Shown: positions 1-7,040 of the stretch, in pieces
How the letters are laid out: the number at the start of each line of letters is the position of its first letter
Numbering within the stretch: the first letter of the stretch is position 1
Source: CAZYYO01 sp964650965
GTDB lineage: Bacteria > Bacillota > Clostridia > Lachnospirales > Lachnospiraceae
Direction of reading: 5' to 3'
Assembly (NCBI GenBank): GCA_964650965.1
Contig: CAZYYO010000021.1
Location: 1 to 34,572, forward strand
DNA: 34,572 bases
The notes under the pieces: generated by a model
What the model was told of the DNA's origin: nothing
Seen by the model: only the letters and a program-made list of their open reading frames with translations
Database searches by the model: none
Position numbers and translations under genes: made by a program

Positions 1-265
1 CAACACCACCGCCTGTCCACTGTGGAGCTCTTGTTGAACCCTGTCTTGCATGACCGGTTCCCTTCTGTCTCCATGGTTTTCTACCACCACCGCGAACTTC
101 AGAACGTGTTTTCGCCTTCTGAGTTCCCTGACGGTTATTTGCAAGCTGCTGAACTACTGCCATGTGCACTAAGTGCTCATTTACTTCAACGCCGAATACG
201 GAGTCGTTAAGTTCCATAGTCTCAACTTCTTTGCCTTCCATATTATATACGGATACTTTAGCCAT
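1..265 (-). CDS. rplD: 50S ribosomal protein L4, N-terminal part (cut by window edge)
   Basis: The reverse strand reads from ATG at 265 into the window edge, about 88 codons, starting MAKVSVYNMEGKEVETMEL and reaching the conserved basic loop RGGGRKPWRQKGTGHARQGS. That loop is the L4 extension that lines the peptide exit tunnel and binds 23S rRNA. An AGGAGGAAC ribosome binding site sits just upstream at about 271-280. The gene lies 29 bp downstream of rplC in the usual S10-L3-L4 order. In many bacteria L4 also represses its own operon by binding the leader; here that is only an inference. The C-terminal half is outside the window, and this end of the scaffold lies beyond the N gap at 1206-1215. 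Confidence 0.97.
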   Translation of the reverse strand, partial: MAKVSVYNMEGKEVETMELNDSVFGVEVNEHLVHMAVVQQLANNRQGTQKAKTRSEVRGGGRKPWRQKGTGHARQGSTRAPQWTGGGV

Positions 266-294
266 CGTAAAGTTCCTCCTTTCCTATCTTTGCA

Positions 295-978
295 CTATTT
301 GCTTACTTTTACAGATTCTTTAATTGTTACTAAAGACTTCTTAGGTCCTGGTACAGCACCCTTTACTAAAAGTAAGTTGTTCTCTGCGTCTACTCTTACG
401 ACTTCAAGATTCTGAGTAGTAACCTTTACGCTACCCATATGTCCTGGCATTCCTTTTCCCTTGAATACTTTACTTGGGGAAGAACAAGCGCCGTTAGAAC
501 CCTGATGACGATGGAATTTAGAACCATGTGCCATAGGTCCTCTGTGCTGGTTAAATCTCTTAATCGCACCCTGGAAACCTTTACCTTTTGAAATTGCTGT
601 TGCATCGATCTTATCGCCTTCAGCGAAGATATCTGCTTTAATCTCATCTGCAAGATTGTAGTCTGCACAGTTGTCAAACTTAAACTCTCTTACGTATCTC
701 TTTCCTGAAACACCAGCCTTGTCAAAATGGCCTTTCTCAGCCTTATTAACACCGTGTCTGTTTCTGATTTCTTTCTTGCCGTTAGCATCCTTGTTGACAA
801 TCTTTTCTTTCTTGTCAGTGAAGCCAACCTGTACTGCTTCATAACCATCATTCTCAACAGTTTTGATCTGTGTTACTACACAAGGACCTGCCTGCAATAC
901 GGTTACTGGAGTTAAAACTCCGTCAGCATTGAAGATTTGAGTCATTCCGACTTTTGTAGCTAAAATCGCTTTCTTCAT
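295..978 (-). CDS. rplC: 50S ribosomal protein L3
   Basis: A 227-residue protein that starts MKKAILATKVGMTQIF, the standard L3 N-terminus. It contains the highly conserved L3 stretch KGKGFQGAIKRFNQHRGPMAHGSKFHR (seen about residues 131-157), which reaches toward the peptidyl transferase centre, and the SPSKVFKGKGMPGHMG segment. L3 binds 23S rRNA early in large-subunit assembly. An AGGAGGTAG site lies upstream of the ATG. The protein is slightly longer than the 205-215 residues common in the family, with an acidic and lysine-rich insert around residues 55-90. The gene sits between rpsJ and rplD in the S10 operon. It lies on the far side of the N gap, so its genome of origin is less certain than its identity. 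Confidence 0.98.
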   Translation of the reverse strand: MKKAILATKVGMTQIFNADGVLTPVTVLQAGPCVVTQIKTVENDGYEAVQVGFTDKKEKIVNKDANGKKEIRNRHGVNKAEKGHFDKAGVSGKRYVREFKFDNCADYNLADEIKADIFAEGDKIDATAISKGKGFQGAIKRFNQHRGPMAHGSKFHRHQGSNGACSSPSKVFKGKGMPGHMGSVKVTTQNLEVVRVDAENNLLLVKGAVPGPKKSLVTIKESVKVSK

Positions 979-1132
979 TCTTTTCTACCTCCTGTTATTC
1001 TACAGCGGAACGTTTCATGCCGGCTTGCCAGCAGCGGATCCGTTCATCCTAGAACAGTCAATATAAGTGGAACATAAGAATGTTACTTCTATATAAACCC
1101 TTCGAGGATATTTCTTGTTGCTCTTTGAACTC

Positions 1133-1516
1133 TTACTTCTCTTTCATCTTGATATCGATGTAAACACCAGCTGGCATTTCCAATCTTGATAACGCATCAA
1201 CCGTCNNNNNNNNNNTGATTTCGATATCAACGCCTGCAGGCAGGTCAAGCTTTGTCAACGCATCGGTTGTCTTGGCCGTAGCACTTGTGATGTCGATAAG
1301 TCTCTTGTGAGTTCTCTGCTCGAACTGTTCTCTGGAATCCTTATACTTGTGAACTGCTCTTAAGATAGTAACAACTTCCTTCTTAGTTGGAAGTGGTACC
1401 GGTCCGCTCACCTGTGATCCATTTTTCTTAACAGTCTCGATGATTTTCTTTGCTGATGCATCAACTAATTCGTGATCATAAGCTTTCAATGTGATTCTCA
1501 TTACCTGAGTTGCCAT
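1133..1516 (-). CDS. rpsJ: 30S ribosomal protein S10, chimeric at an assembly gap
   Basis: S10 is a small-subunit protein and also part of NusA/NusB antitermination. Residues 1-100 (MATQVMRITLKAYDHELVD to LPAGVDIEI) are an almost complete S10. Ten Ns follow, then a second version of residues 83-105 (TVDALSRLEMPAGVYIDIKM). The family is about 102-105 residues, while this reading frame gives 127. Aligning the two versions over 18 shared residues gives 11 identities, too few for the same copy. So the frame shown is an artefact: two contigs ending in different rpsJ alleles were joined. A GGAGGCGAC ribosome binding site precedes the ATG, and a promoter and structured leader lie upstream. Confidence 0.9.
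   Translation of the reverse strand: MATQVMRITLKAYDHELVDASAKKIIETVKKNGSQVSGPVPLPTKKEVVTILRAVHKYKDSREQFEQRTHKRLIDITSATAKTTDALTKLDLPAGVDIEIXXXXTVDALSRLEMPAGVYIDIKMKEK
1206..1215. other. Assembly gap of ten Ns inside rpsJ
   Basis: Ten Ns at 1206-1215 mark a scaffold join. Sequence on both sides encodes the C-terminal end of S10, so the real overlap is about 18 codons and the gap length is not physical. The two sides disagree at 7 of 18 residues, which suggests that the pieces come from two strains or species, or from two rpsJ copies. Confidence 0.97.
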
Positions 1517-1737
1517 AAAAAAAGTCGCCTCCTTTTCGCACTTAATTAGTACGACAAGCGGTGACTGTACACATTCCCGTGTGTGTCCTAAAGATTCTCA
1601 CACGTTGTTTCTACTTCTTGTAGACTTTATTGTTTGTACAGTGACTTGTCGCCAGTTTCCTAACTTGACATTCGCTCCACGGAAAACCTGCCACATGGGC
1701 AGCAACCTCGCGCTTCTACGCTATCAATGTCACAGCA
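1517..1737 (-). ncRNA. Structured 5' leader of the S10 operon
   Basis: About 220 nt separate the predicted transcription start (near 1737) and the rpsJ start. The RNA would fold strongly. GACATT (1726-1731) pairs with AATGTC (1667-1672) and encloses a CTGCC/GGCAG hairpin. A long-range stem joins CGACAAG (1645-1651) to CTTGTCG (1552-1558) and is extended by ACTGTACA/TGTACAGT. Within it lies a GTGTG/CACAC hairpin. S10 operons are often controlled by a ribosomal protein (L4 in Escherichia coli) binding such a leader, so a cis-acting autoregulatory leader is the best guess. No known leader family was matched, and the ligand is unknown. Confidence 0.55.
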
Positions 1738-1743
1738 ATAGCT

Positions 1744-1772
1744 AGTATACATGATAATTTCTGGGTCTGCAA
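1744..1772 (-). promoter_or_regulatory. Promoter of the S10 operon
   Basis: On the minus strand TTGCAG (1767-1772) is followed by a 17-bp spacer and TATACT (1744-1749), a good match to a housekeeping sigma-A promoter. It would start transcription near 1737, ahead of the structured leader. Confidence 0.7.
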
Positions 1773-1958
1773 GAGTTTTTGCAGATTTATTGTATTTTTT
1801 TAAGTACAATTTGAAATTATCTGTATTTCTTGTTAGCTTTCTCTATTATATACTACTTTTGCCATATTTCAAGTGGTGGAACCTGTTATGTACTTGGGAT
1901 TAGATACGCAAGAACTTGACGGCGGGGAAAGGCACGGCTCTTGCGATAATGTTGGCAA

Positions 1959-2287
1959 GGTGGAGTATGCTGCCTCCCATACCTTCTGACTCCAGACTCT
2001 GTAAGAATGTCTACACTTGGCAAGGAGGATGTCGCAAGACATGCTCCGCGCTTAGTGTGGCTACATTCTTACCGAAGCGAAAGCGGGTCTGGTGCAGAGG
2101 GTATGGGAGGCAGCATACTCCACCTGGGTAACCCACCACCCAGACTCTGTAAGAATGTCTACACTTAACAAGGAGGATGTCGCAAGACATGCTCTGCGCT
2201 TAGTGTGGCTACATTCTTACCGAAGCGAAAGCGAGTCTGGTGCAGAAGGTATGGGAGGCAGCAGACTCCACCTGGGTAACCCACCAC
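1959..2287. repeat. Tandem 148-bp palindromic element (copies A and B)
   Basis: Two head-to-tail copies, 1992-2139 and 2140-2287, differ at only a few bases. Copy A is closed by a perfect 25-bp inverted repeat (1959-1983 with 2100-2124); copy B has the same right arm with one change (2249-2273). Each copy has a core stem (AGACTCTGTAAGAATGT against ACATTCTTAC...GTCT) with a one-sided insert CGAAGCGAAAGCG, which contains the stable mini-hairpin sequence GCGAAAGC. Inside, ACACT/AGTGT and ATGTC-GCAA-GACAT form further stems. No open reading frame or transposase is convincing. The element lies between the divergent rpsJ and methyltransferase promoters. A third, reversed copy is at 29432-29610. Confidence 0.85.
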
Positions 2288-2295
2288 ATTATCTC

Positions 2296-2324
2296 TTGAG
2301 AAAACATGTTCTTTCCTATATAAT
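2296..2324 (+). promoter_or_regulatory. Promoter of the methyltransferase gene
   Basis: TTGAGA (2296-2301), a 17-bp spacer and a perfect TATAAT (2319-2324) lie about 80 bp upstream of the coding start and just after repeat copy B. Confidence 0.7.
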
Positions 2325-2405
2325 AGTGTTGCTATAATTTGTACAACAAAAATTAACGTTGAATAACAGGAACCGGCTGTATACAGTCAGATGGGAGTAT
2401 ATATT

Positions 2406-3293
2406 ATGTGGATTGCCAATCAATGGAAGGATTATGAAGTAATCGATTGTTCTAATGGGGAGAAATTAGAGCGGTGGGGAAAATATATTCTACTGCGTCC
2501 AGATCCTCAGGTCATCTGGGACACCCCTAAGGTAAACCCAAAATGGAAGAACTTAAACGCTCACTACCATAGAAGTAAAAAGGGCGGTGGAGAATGGGAA
2601 TTCTTCGATTTGCCAGAACAGTGGAGCATGAATTATAAATCAGGTCATCTGGACCTAACCTTTAACCTGAAGCCTTTTAGCCTTAAGCATACCGGTTTGT
2701 TTCCGGAACAGGCTGCTAACTGGAGCTGGTTTTCTGAATTAATATATAATAGGAAGAAAGTCAATCCAAAGCAGGATATTAAAGTATTAAATCTGTTTGC
2801 CTATACGGGCGGTGCAACCATTGCTGCTGCCGCTGCCGGAGCAAATGTAACTCACGTAGATGCATCCAAGGGAATGGTGGCATGGGCCAAGGAGAATGCC
2901 GCTTCCTCCGGATTGGCAGATGCACCTATCCGCTGGATTGTAGATGACTGTAAGAAATTCGTAGAACGGGAAATTCGCCGAGGCAATCATTATGATGCCA
3001 TTATTATGGACCCTCCTTCTTACGGAAGAGGACCTAAGGGCGAGATTTGGAAAATCGAAGAGGCCATCTATCCCTTGATTCAGCTGAGTACGCAGCTGCT
3101 GACAGATAAGCCCCTTTTCTTTTTAGTGAACTCCTATACCACAGGTCTTCAGCCTGCAGTATTACATTATATGATTAGTACTGCTTTAAAGAAATATGAC
3201 GGCATCGTCACTGCTGATGAAATCGGTCTTCCGGTTAGCTGCAACGGATTGGCTCTTCCTTGCGGTGCCAGCGGTCGTTTTCAGGAGAAGTAA
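2406..3293 (+). CDS. RlmI-like class I SAM-dependent methyltransferase
   Basis: A 295-residue protein whose C-terminal two thirds are a Rossmann-type S-adenosylmethionine domain. Motif I is VLNLFAYTGGATIAAAAAGA; the acidic end of strand 2 is VTHVDASKGMVAWAKENA; the catalytic-type motif is DAIIMDPPSYGRG (DPPSY). This layout matches the YccW/RlmI family, whose known members methylate C5 of a cytosine in 23S rRNA. The substrate here is not proven, and the usual N-terminal PUA domain is absent. I place the start at 2406 (MWIANQWKDYEV) because GGGAG lies 6 bp upstream; the in-frame ATG at 2391 has no well-placed site. The gene has its own promoter and converges on corA with a 7-bp gap. Confidence 0.85.
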   Translation: MWIANQWKDYEVIDCSNGEKLERWGKYILLRPDPQVIWDTPKVNPKWKNLNAHYHRSKKGGGEWEFFDLPEQWSMNYKSGHLDLTFNLKPFSLKHTGLFPEQAANWSWFSELIYNRKKVNPKQDIKVLNLFAYTGGATIAAAAAGANVTHVDASKGMVAWAKENAASSGLADAPIRWIVDDCKKFVEREIRRGNHYDAIIMDPPSYGRGPKGEIWKIEEAIYPLIQLSTQLLTDKPLFFLVNSYTTGLQPAVLHYMISTALKKYDGIVTADEIGLPVSCNGLALPCGASGRFQEK

Positions 3294-3300
3294 TAGTGCC

Positions 3301-4242
3301 TTACAGCATCTTCCGCTTCTTCAACACAACCATCACCACAATACACACAATCAGGGTAACAAGGCAAATGATTCCAAATCCATGAGGTGTTGCGGATAAT
3401 GGCATCCATTTTCCACTGACGTTCATTCCATATAAGCCGGATACAATGGTTGGAATGGACATAACAATGGTAATGGCTGCCAGGTACTTCATTACGTTGT
3501 TCAGACGGTTATTAATAACGGTTGATAACAACTCCCTGGTTCCATTGATGATGTCTCGATAGATTTGTGTCATTTCAATGGCCTGTTTATTCTCTATTAC
3601 TACATCTTCTAACAGTTCCCGGTCTTCGGAATACTGACGCAGTCTACCATAGCGGGAAAGCCGGTCAAGCACAACGCTGTTGGCTCGAAGGGAGGTGGCG
3701 AAATATACCAGATTGGATTCTAATTCATGAAGGTCAATCAAGTCCACATCCTCGGTATCCTGGTCAATTCGTTCTTCTATTTCTGTTCTTTTGCGGTCAA
3801 TATTACGCAGCAGGCTCTGATATACCATGCTGGTGTTATAGAGAATCTGATAAGTAAACCGCATCTGCTTCTTGGTGCTGAACTCTCTAACCCGTTGTTC
3901 GATGAAGGTACGAAGTACCGCTGTCTCCTCGGCACAAACTGTTACTATCACCTCTTCTGTCAGCAGAATTCCCAAGGGGATGGTGGTATATGTATGGCGG
4001 TTATTACGCACCTCTGCTGAAGGAATATCCACTAGAATCAATGTGTATTCGTCTTCTACAGTGATTCGGGAGCTCTCCTCGTCATCCAATGCAGCTCGAA
4101 GATCTGCAATATCCATAGCAAATCGTTCACTTACATCGGCACACTCTTCCAAAGTAGGTGCTGTCATCTTAATCCAAGCTCCTGGTTCATATTCTGATAT
4201 TTCACGGATAATTCGGTCATCTGTCTTATATACATTAACCAT
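3301..4242 (-). CDS. corA: CorA-family divalent cation transporter
   Basis: A 313-residue protein with the CorA layout: a soluble N-terminal domain (about 1-235, with a long helix rich in charged residues around 140-245) and two C-terminal membrane helices (about 253-271 and 288-308). The signature GMN selectivity motif is at 272-274, in YGMNVSGKWMPL, and the tail KKRKML is basic, as expected on the cytoplasmic side. The family forms pentameric channels that import Mg2+, sometimes Co2+ or Ni2+. The sequence between the helices is close to the MPEL loop of classical CorA but reads SGKWMPLSATPHG. The gene lies 67 bp downstream of the phosphatase gene on the same strand and may share its transcript. 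Confidence 0.93.
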   Translation of the reverse strand: MVNVYKTDDRIIREISEYEPGAWIKMTAPTLEECADVSERFAMDIADLRAALDDEESSRITVEDEYTLILVDIPSAEVRNNRHTYTTIPLGILLTEEVIVTVCAEETAVLRTFIEQRVREFSTKKQMRFTYQILYNTSMVYQSLLRNIDRKRTEIEERIDQDTEDVDLIDLHELESNLVYFATSLRANSVVLDRLSRYGRLRQYSEDRELLEDVVIENKQAIEMTQIYRDIINGTRELLSTVINNRLNNVMKYLAAITIVMSIPTIVSGLYGMNVSGKWMPLSATPHGFGIICLVTLIVCIVVMVVLKKRKML

Positions 4243-4309
4243 CTACGTTCCTCCTGATGCCATTTTTTTAAAACCGTCTTCTATCATATCCATCTGTTTT
4301 CAGCTATAT

Positions 4310-4954
4310 TTATGGTAGAAATGTAAGTAATTCCTCTGGCTGGTCAATTATTCCCACATTTGGCAGTGTTTCTAATAATGTGCGATCCCGAAATCCCCAG
4401 GATACTAGAACACAATCCAAACCAGCGTTGGCTGCTGTAGCTGCATCTACATCAGAATCTCCCACATACAATGCATGCTCCTTGGTTGCTCCTAATTGCT
4501 GCAAGGCATGGTTTACTGCGTCAGGAGCTGGCTTTCGTTTTCGTCCTTCGCCGTCTCCCACACTGACCGAAATAAGATTCTTAAAATAATAAGATGACAA
4601 TTCTTCTACTGCTGCCTGATTCTTATTGGATACGATAGCCATCTTAATATCCTGTCTATTCAAAGCTTCTAGCAGCTCCATAATGCCGGGATAAGGTCCC
4701 GTCTTAACTCTGCAATGTTCGTTATAATAAGCGGTAAACATGGCAAAGCCTTCCTCAAAGAAAGGATTCTCTTCCCCCTTAGGCGTTGCCTTTATCATAA
4801 GGTTGCGTATTCCATTTCCTACAAATCTGCGAATCGCCGATAGGGAATGCTTGGGATATCCAAAATGTTCCATGACATAATTCACCCCATCACGCAGATC
4901 ATCTAATGTGTTTAATAAAGTTCCATCTAAGTCAAATAATATGGTATCGTACAT
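4310..4954 (-). CDS. HAD-family phosphatase, phosphoglycolate phosphatase-like
   Basis: A 214-residue haloacid dehalogenase-type hydrolase. Motif I is FDLDGTLLNTLDDL, with the nucleophile Asp8 and acid/base Asp10. Motif II is IVSNKN near residue 119. Motif III/IV is RKPAPD followed by YVGDSDVDAATAANAG, the Mg2+ ligands. A helical cap of about 70 residues follows motif I, as in the Gph/PGP group, which removes phosphate from 2-phosphoglycolate. Related members act on pyrophosphate or other small phosphoesters, so the substrate is open. It lies upstream of corA on the same strand and 130 bp downstream of ptsI, from which it is separated by a terminator. Confidence 0.85.
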   Translation of the reverse strand: MYDTILFDLDGTLLNTLDDLRDGVNYVMEHFGYPKHSLSAIRRFVGNGIRNLMIKATPKGEENPFFEEGFAMFTAYYNEHCRVKTGPYPGIMELLEALNRQDIKMAIVSNKNQAAVEELSSYYFKNLISVSVGDGEGRKRKPAPDAVNHALQQLGATKEHALYVGDSDVDAATAANAGLDCVLVSWGFRDRTLLETLPNVGIIDQPEELLTFLP

Positions 4955-5027
4955 GTTGTTTTTTCCTTCTTTTGTTTTACGCTGTTTTCAGTATATCGTA
5001 TTTCTTTCTTCAAAAAAAGTGTCTTTT

Positions 5028-5062
5028 GCAAAAAAAGAGGCATACCCCAATGGATATACCTC
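5028..5062 (-). terminator. Terminator of the fructose PTS operon
   Basis: Read on the minus strand, GAGGTATATCC pairs with GGTATGCCTC, with some G-U pairs, around a short loop; seven Ts follow at 5036-5030. It lies 24 bp after the ptsI stop codon. Confidence 0.7.
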
Positions 5063-5085
5063 AATCTTATCATTTTTTTGCCGGA

Positions 5086-6705
5086 CTATTTGCTGGTATC
5101 CGTTTTCCGAATCTTGTCCCTCACCTTTAAAATCATGGAAGGACTTACTGACAACTCGTCAAATCCCATTTTCAGGAAGGTCTCAGTTAAGGTAGTATCT
5201 GCACCCAGCTCACCACAGATTCCTACCCAGCAGCCGCCCTTATGACCATTTTCCACCACCATTTGAAGCATTTTCAGCACTGCAGGATGATGGGAATCAT
5301 AAATGGCATCCAGCTTAGGATTCTGCCTGTCTATGGCCAAGGTATACTGGGTCAAATCATTGGTTCCTATGGAAAAGAAATCCACTTCTTTGGCCAGCTC
5401 ATCGCTAATCATAACTGCTGCCGGTGTTTCAATCATAATTCCCTGCTCAACTTCTCCATAGGGAATTCCCTTCTCATCCATATCAGCCTTAACCTCTGCA
5501 ACGATTTCCTTGATTTTACGTACCTCATCTACAGAAATAATCATAGGATACATTACTGAAATCCTGCCATAATAGCTAGCCCTAAGTATGGCATGCAATT
5601 GTGTCTTAAATACCTCTGTCCGATCCAGACAGATGCGGATGGCACGATACCCCATTGCTGGATTATCTTCTTTATCCAAGCCAAAATAATCAACCTGCTT
5701 ATCTGCACCAATATCAAGGGTACGAATAATCACCTTCTTGCCTGCCATATTTTCAGCTACGGTGCGATAAGCCTGAAACTGTTCTTCTTCCGTAGGATAG
5801 TCTGAAGATTCCAGATACAGGAACTCACTGCGAAACAGTCCGATTCCCCCGGCATCATTAGCCAGCACACTAGCAACATCTGCCACACCACCAATATTGG
5901 CATATAAATGTATTTTCTTACCATCTATGGTGACATTTTCCTGTCCCTTCAGTTCTAAAAGCAGTCGTTGCTTTTCTTCTTCTTCCTTCTGTTTATCACG
6001 GTATTCCTGTAGTTGTTCCGGGGAAGGGTCTACAATCAGGGTTCCGGAAAATCCATCTACAATACCCATCTTCCCTTCACAATCTTTTGAATAATCTACG
6101 CCAATCAATGCAGGTATATTCATTGTCCTGGCCAGAATTGCAGTGTGAGAATTCGTTGAGCCATGTCGGGTTACAAAGGACAACACCAACGACTTATCCA
6201 GCTGCACGGTCTCGCTAGGAGCCAAATCATCTGCAACAAGAATCACTGGTTCATCACCGGAAATTCCTCCCGCCTGGTTTCCCTGAAGAATGGAAATCAC
6301 TCGATTGGAAATATCCTTTACATCAGCAGCACGTTCCTTCATGTAATCATCATTCATAGCTGCAAACATCGCCGAGAAGTTGTCTCCTGTGGTAGCTACT
6401 GCAAATTCCGCATTAATTTCCTGTGATGAAATCATATTGGTAACTGATTCTACATAGTCCGGATCATCCAGCATCATCTGGTGTACTTCAAAGATTGCTG
6501 CATTTAATTCTCCAACCTCCTGAAGTGCCTTATCATACAACCCTGCCAGTTGCTTTTTTGCTTCTTCTCTTGCTGTATGAAATCTTGCCAGTTCATGCTC
6601 AACATCTGTAATTTTATTTCTTTTTACAACATTTTCCTGTTTGTTATAAACCGATATCTTACCAATGGCAATGCCACTAAAAACGGTCTTCCCCTGTAAC
6701 ACCAT
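5086..6705 (-). CDS. ptsI: PTS Enzyme I (phosphoenolpyruvate-protein phosphotransferase)
   Basis: A 539-residue Enzyme I, the first phosphate carrier of the sugar PTS: it takes phosphate from phosphoenolpyruvate and passes it to HPr. The N-terminal part contains the HPr-binding helices and the phosphohistidine site GSTNSHTAILAR, with His187. The C-terminal barrel holds the PEP site, including VIIRTLDIGADK, GYRAIR, and GICGELGAD with the conserved cysteine. It is a little shorter than the 570 or so residues usual for the family, mainly at the C-terminus, which stops shortly after SVSPSMILKVRDKI. AAGGAG lies 9 bp before the ATG. It is the last gene of the operon, 13 bp after ptsH. Confidence 0.96.
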   Translation of the reverse strand: MVLQGKTVFSGIAIGKISVYNKQENVVKRNKITDVEHELARFHTAREEAKKQLAGLYDKALQEVGELNAAIFEVHQMMLDDPDYVESVTNMISSQEINAEFAVATTGDNFSAMFAAMNDDYMKERAADVKDISNRVISILQGNQAGGISGDEPVILVADDLAPSETVQLDKSLVLSFVTRHGSTNSHTAILARTMNIPALIGVDYSKDCEGKMGIVDGFSGTLIVDPSPEQLQEYRDKQKEEEEKQRLLLELKGQENVTIDGKKIHLYANIGGVADVASVLANDAGGIGLFRSEFLYLESSDYPTEEEQFQAYRTVAENMAGKKVIIRTLDIGADKQVDYFGLDKEDNPAMGYRAIRICLDRTEVFKTQLHAILRASYYGRISVMYPMIISVDEVRKIKEIVAEVKADMDEKGIPYGEVEQGIMIETPAAVMISDELAKEVDFFSIGTNDLTQYTLAIDRQNPKLDAIYDSHHPAVLKMLQMVVENGHKGGCWVGICGELGADTTLTETFLKMGFDELSVSPSMILKVRDKIRKTDTSK

Positions 6706-6718
6706 AATGTTTTGCTCC

Positions 6719-6976
6719 TTATAAATTTTCTTTCAGGAATGTGCTTAATTTCTCCATTGCTGCATCTTCCTGTTCCCCATCTGTCTTCAAGATAATTTCC
6801 TGTCCACCTTTTGCTCCTAATCCCATTAATGCAAATACTCTCTTTGCATCTGCCTCAGTTCCATCTTTGGTAATGGTAACGCTGCATGGAAATGCTCCTG
6901 CTTCTTTTACAAAAGCACCTGCCGGTCTTGCATGAAATCCCTCTGGATCTGTAATTGTAAATTTAAACTCTTTCAT
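6719..6976 (-). CDS. ptsH: HPr-like phosphocarrier, fructose operon type, with Arg46
   Basis: An 85-residue HPr. His15 and Arg17 in GFHARPAG form the normal phosphotransfer site that accepts phosphate from Enzyme I. The regulatory Ser46, which HPr kinase phosphorylates in Firmicutes to drive CcpA catabolite repression, is replaced: the aligned segment reads DAKRVFALMGLG, with Arg46. So this protein should carry phosphate but should not be switched by HPr kinase at that site. It may be a dedicated fructose HPr, with a standard Ser46 HPr elsewhere in the genome. It lies between fruA and ptsI. Confidence 0.94.
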   Translation of the reverse strand: MKEFKFTITDPEGFHARPAGAFVKEAGAFPCSVTITKDGTEADAKRVFALMGLGAKGGQEIILKTDGEQEDAAMEKLSTFLKENL

Positions 6977-7040
6977 TGTTTTTTCCTCCTGATACTATTA
7001 TCCTGTTTTTTTGTGTTTTATTCAACTCCAATGAGCCGTT

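Noticed and set aside
1992..2287. CRISPR array
   Set aside because: Only two adjacent 148-bp copies with no unique spacers between them and no cas genes in the window.
1959..2287. Integron attC sites
   Set aside because: The palindromes lack the conserved GTTRRRY/RYYYAAC core boxes, and no integrase is present.
1916..2337. Short open frames across the palindromic repeat as genes
   Set aside because: They follow the repeat sequence, have no ribosome binding sites and encode no recognisable protein.
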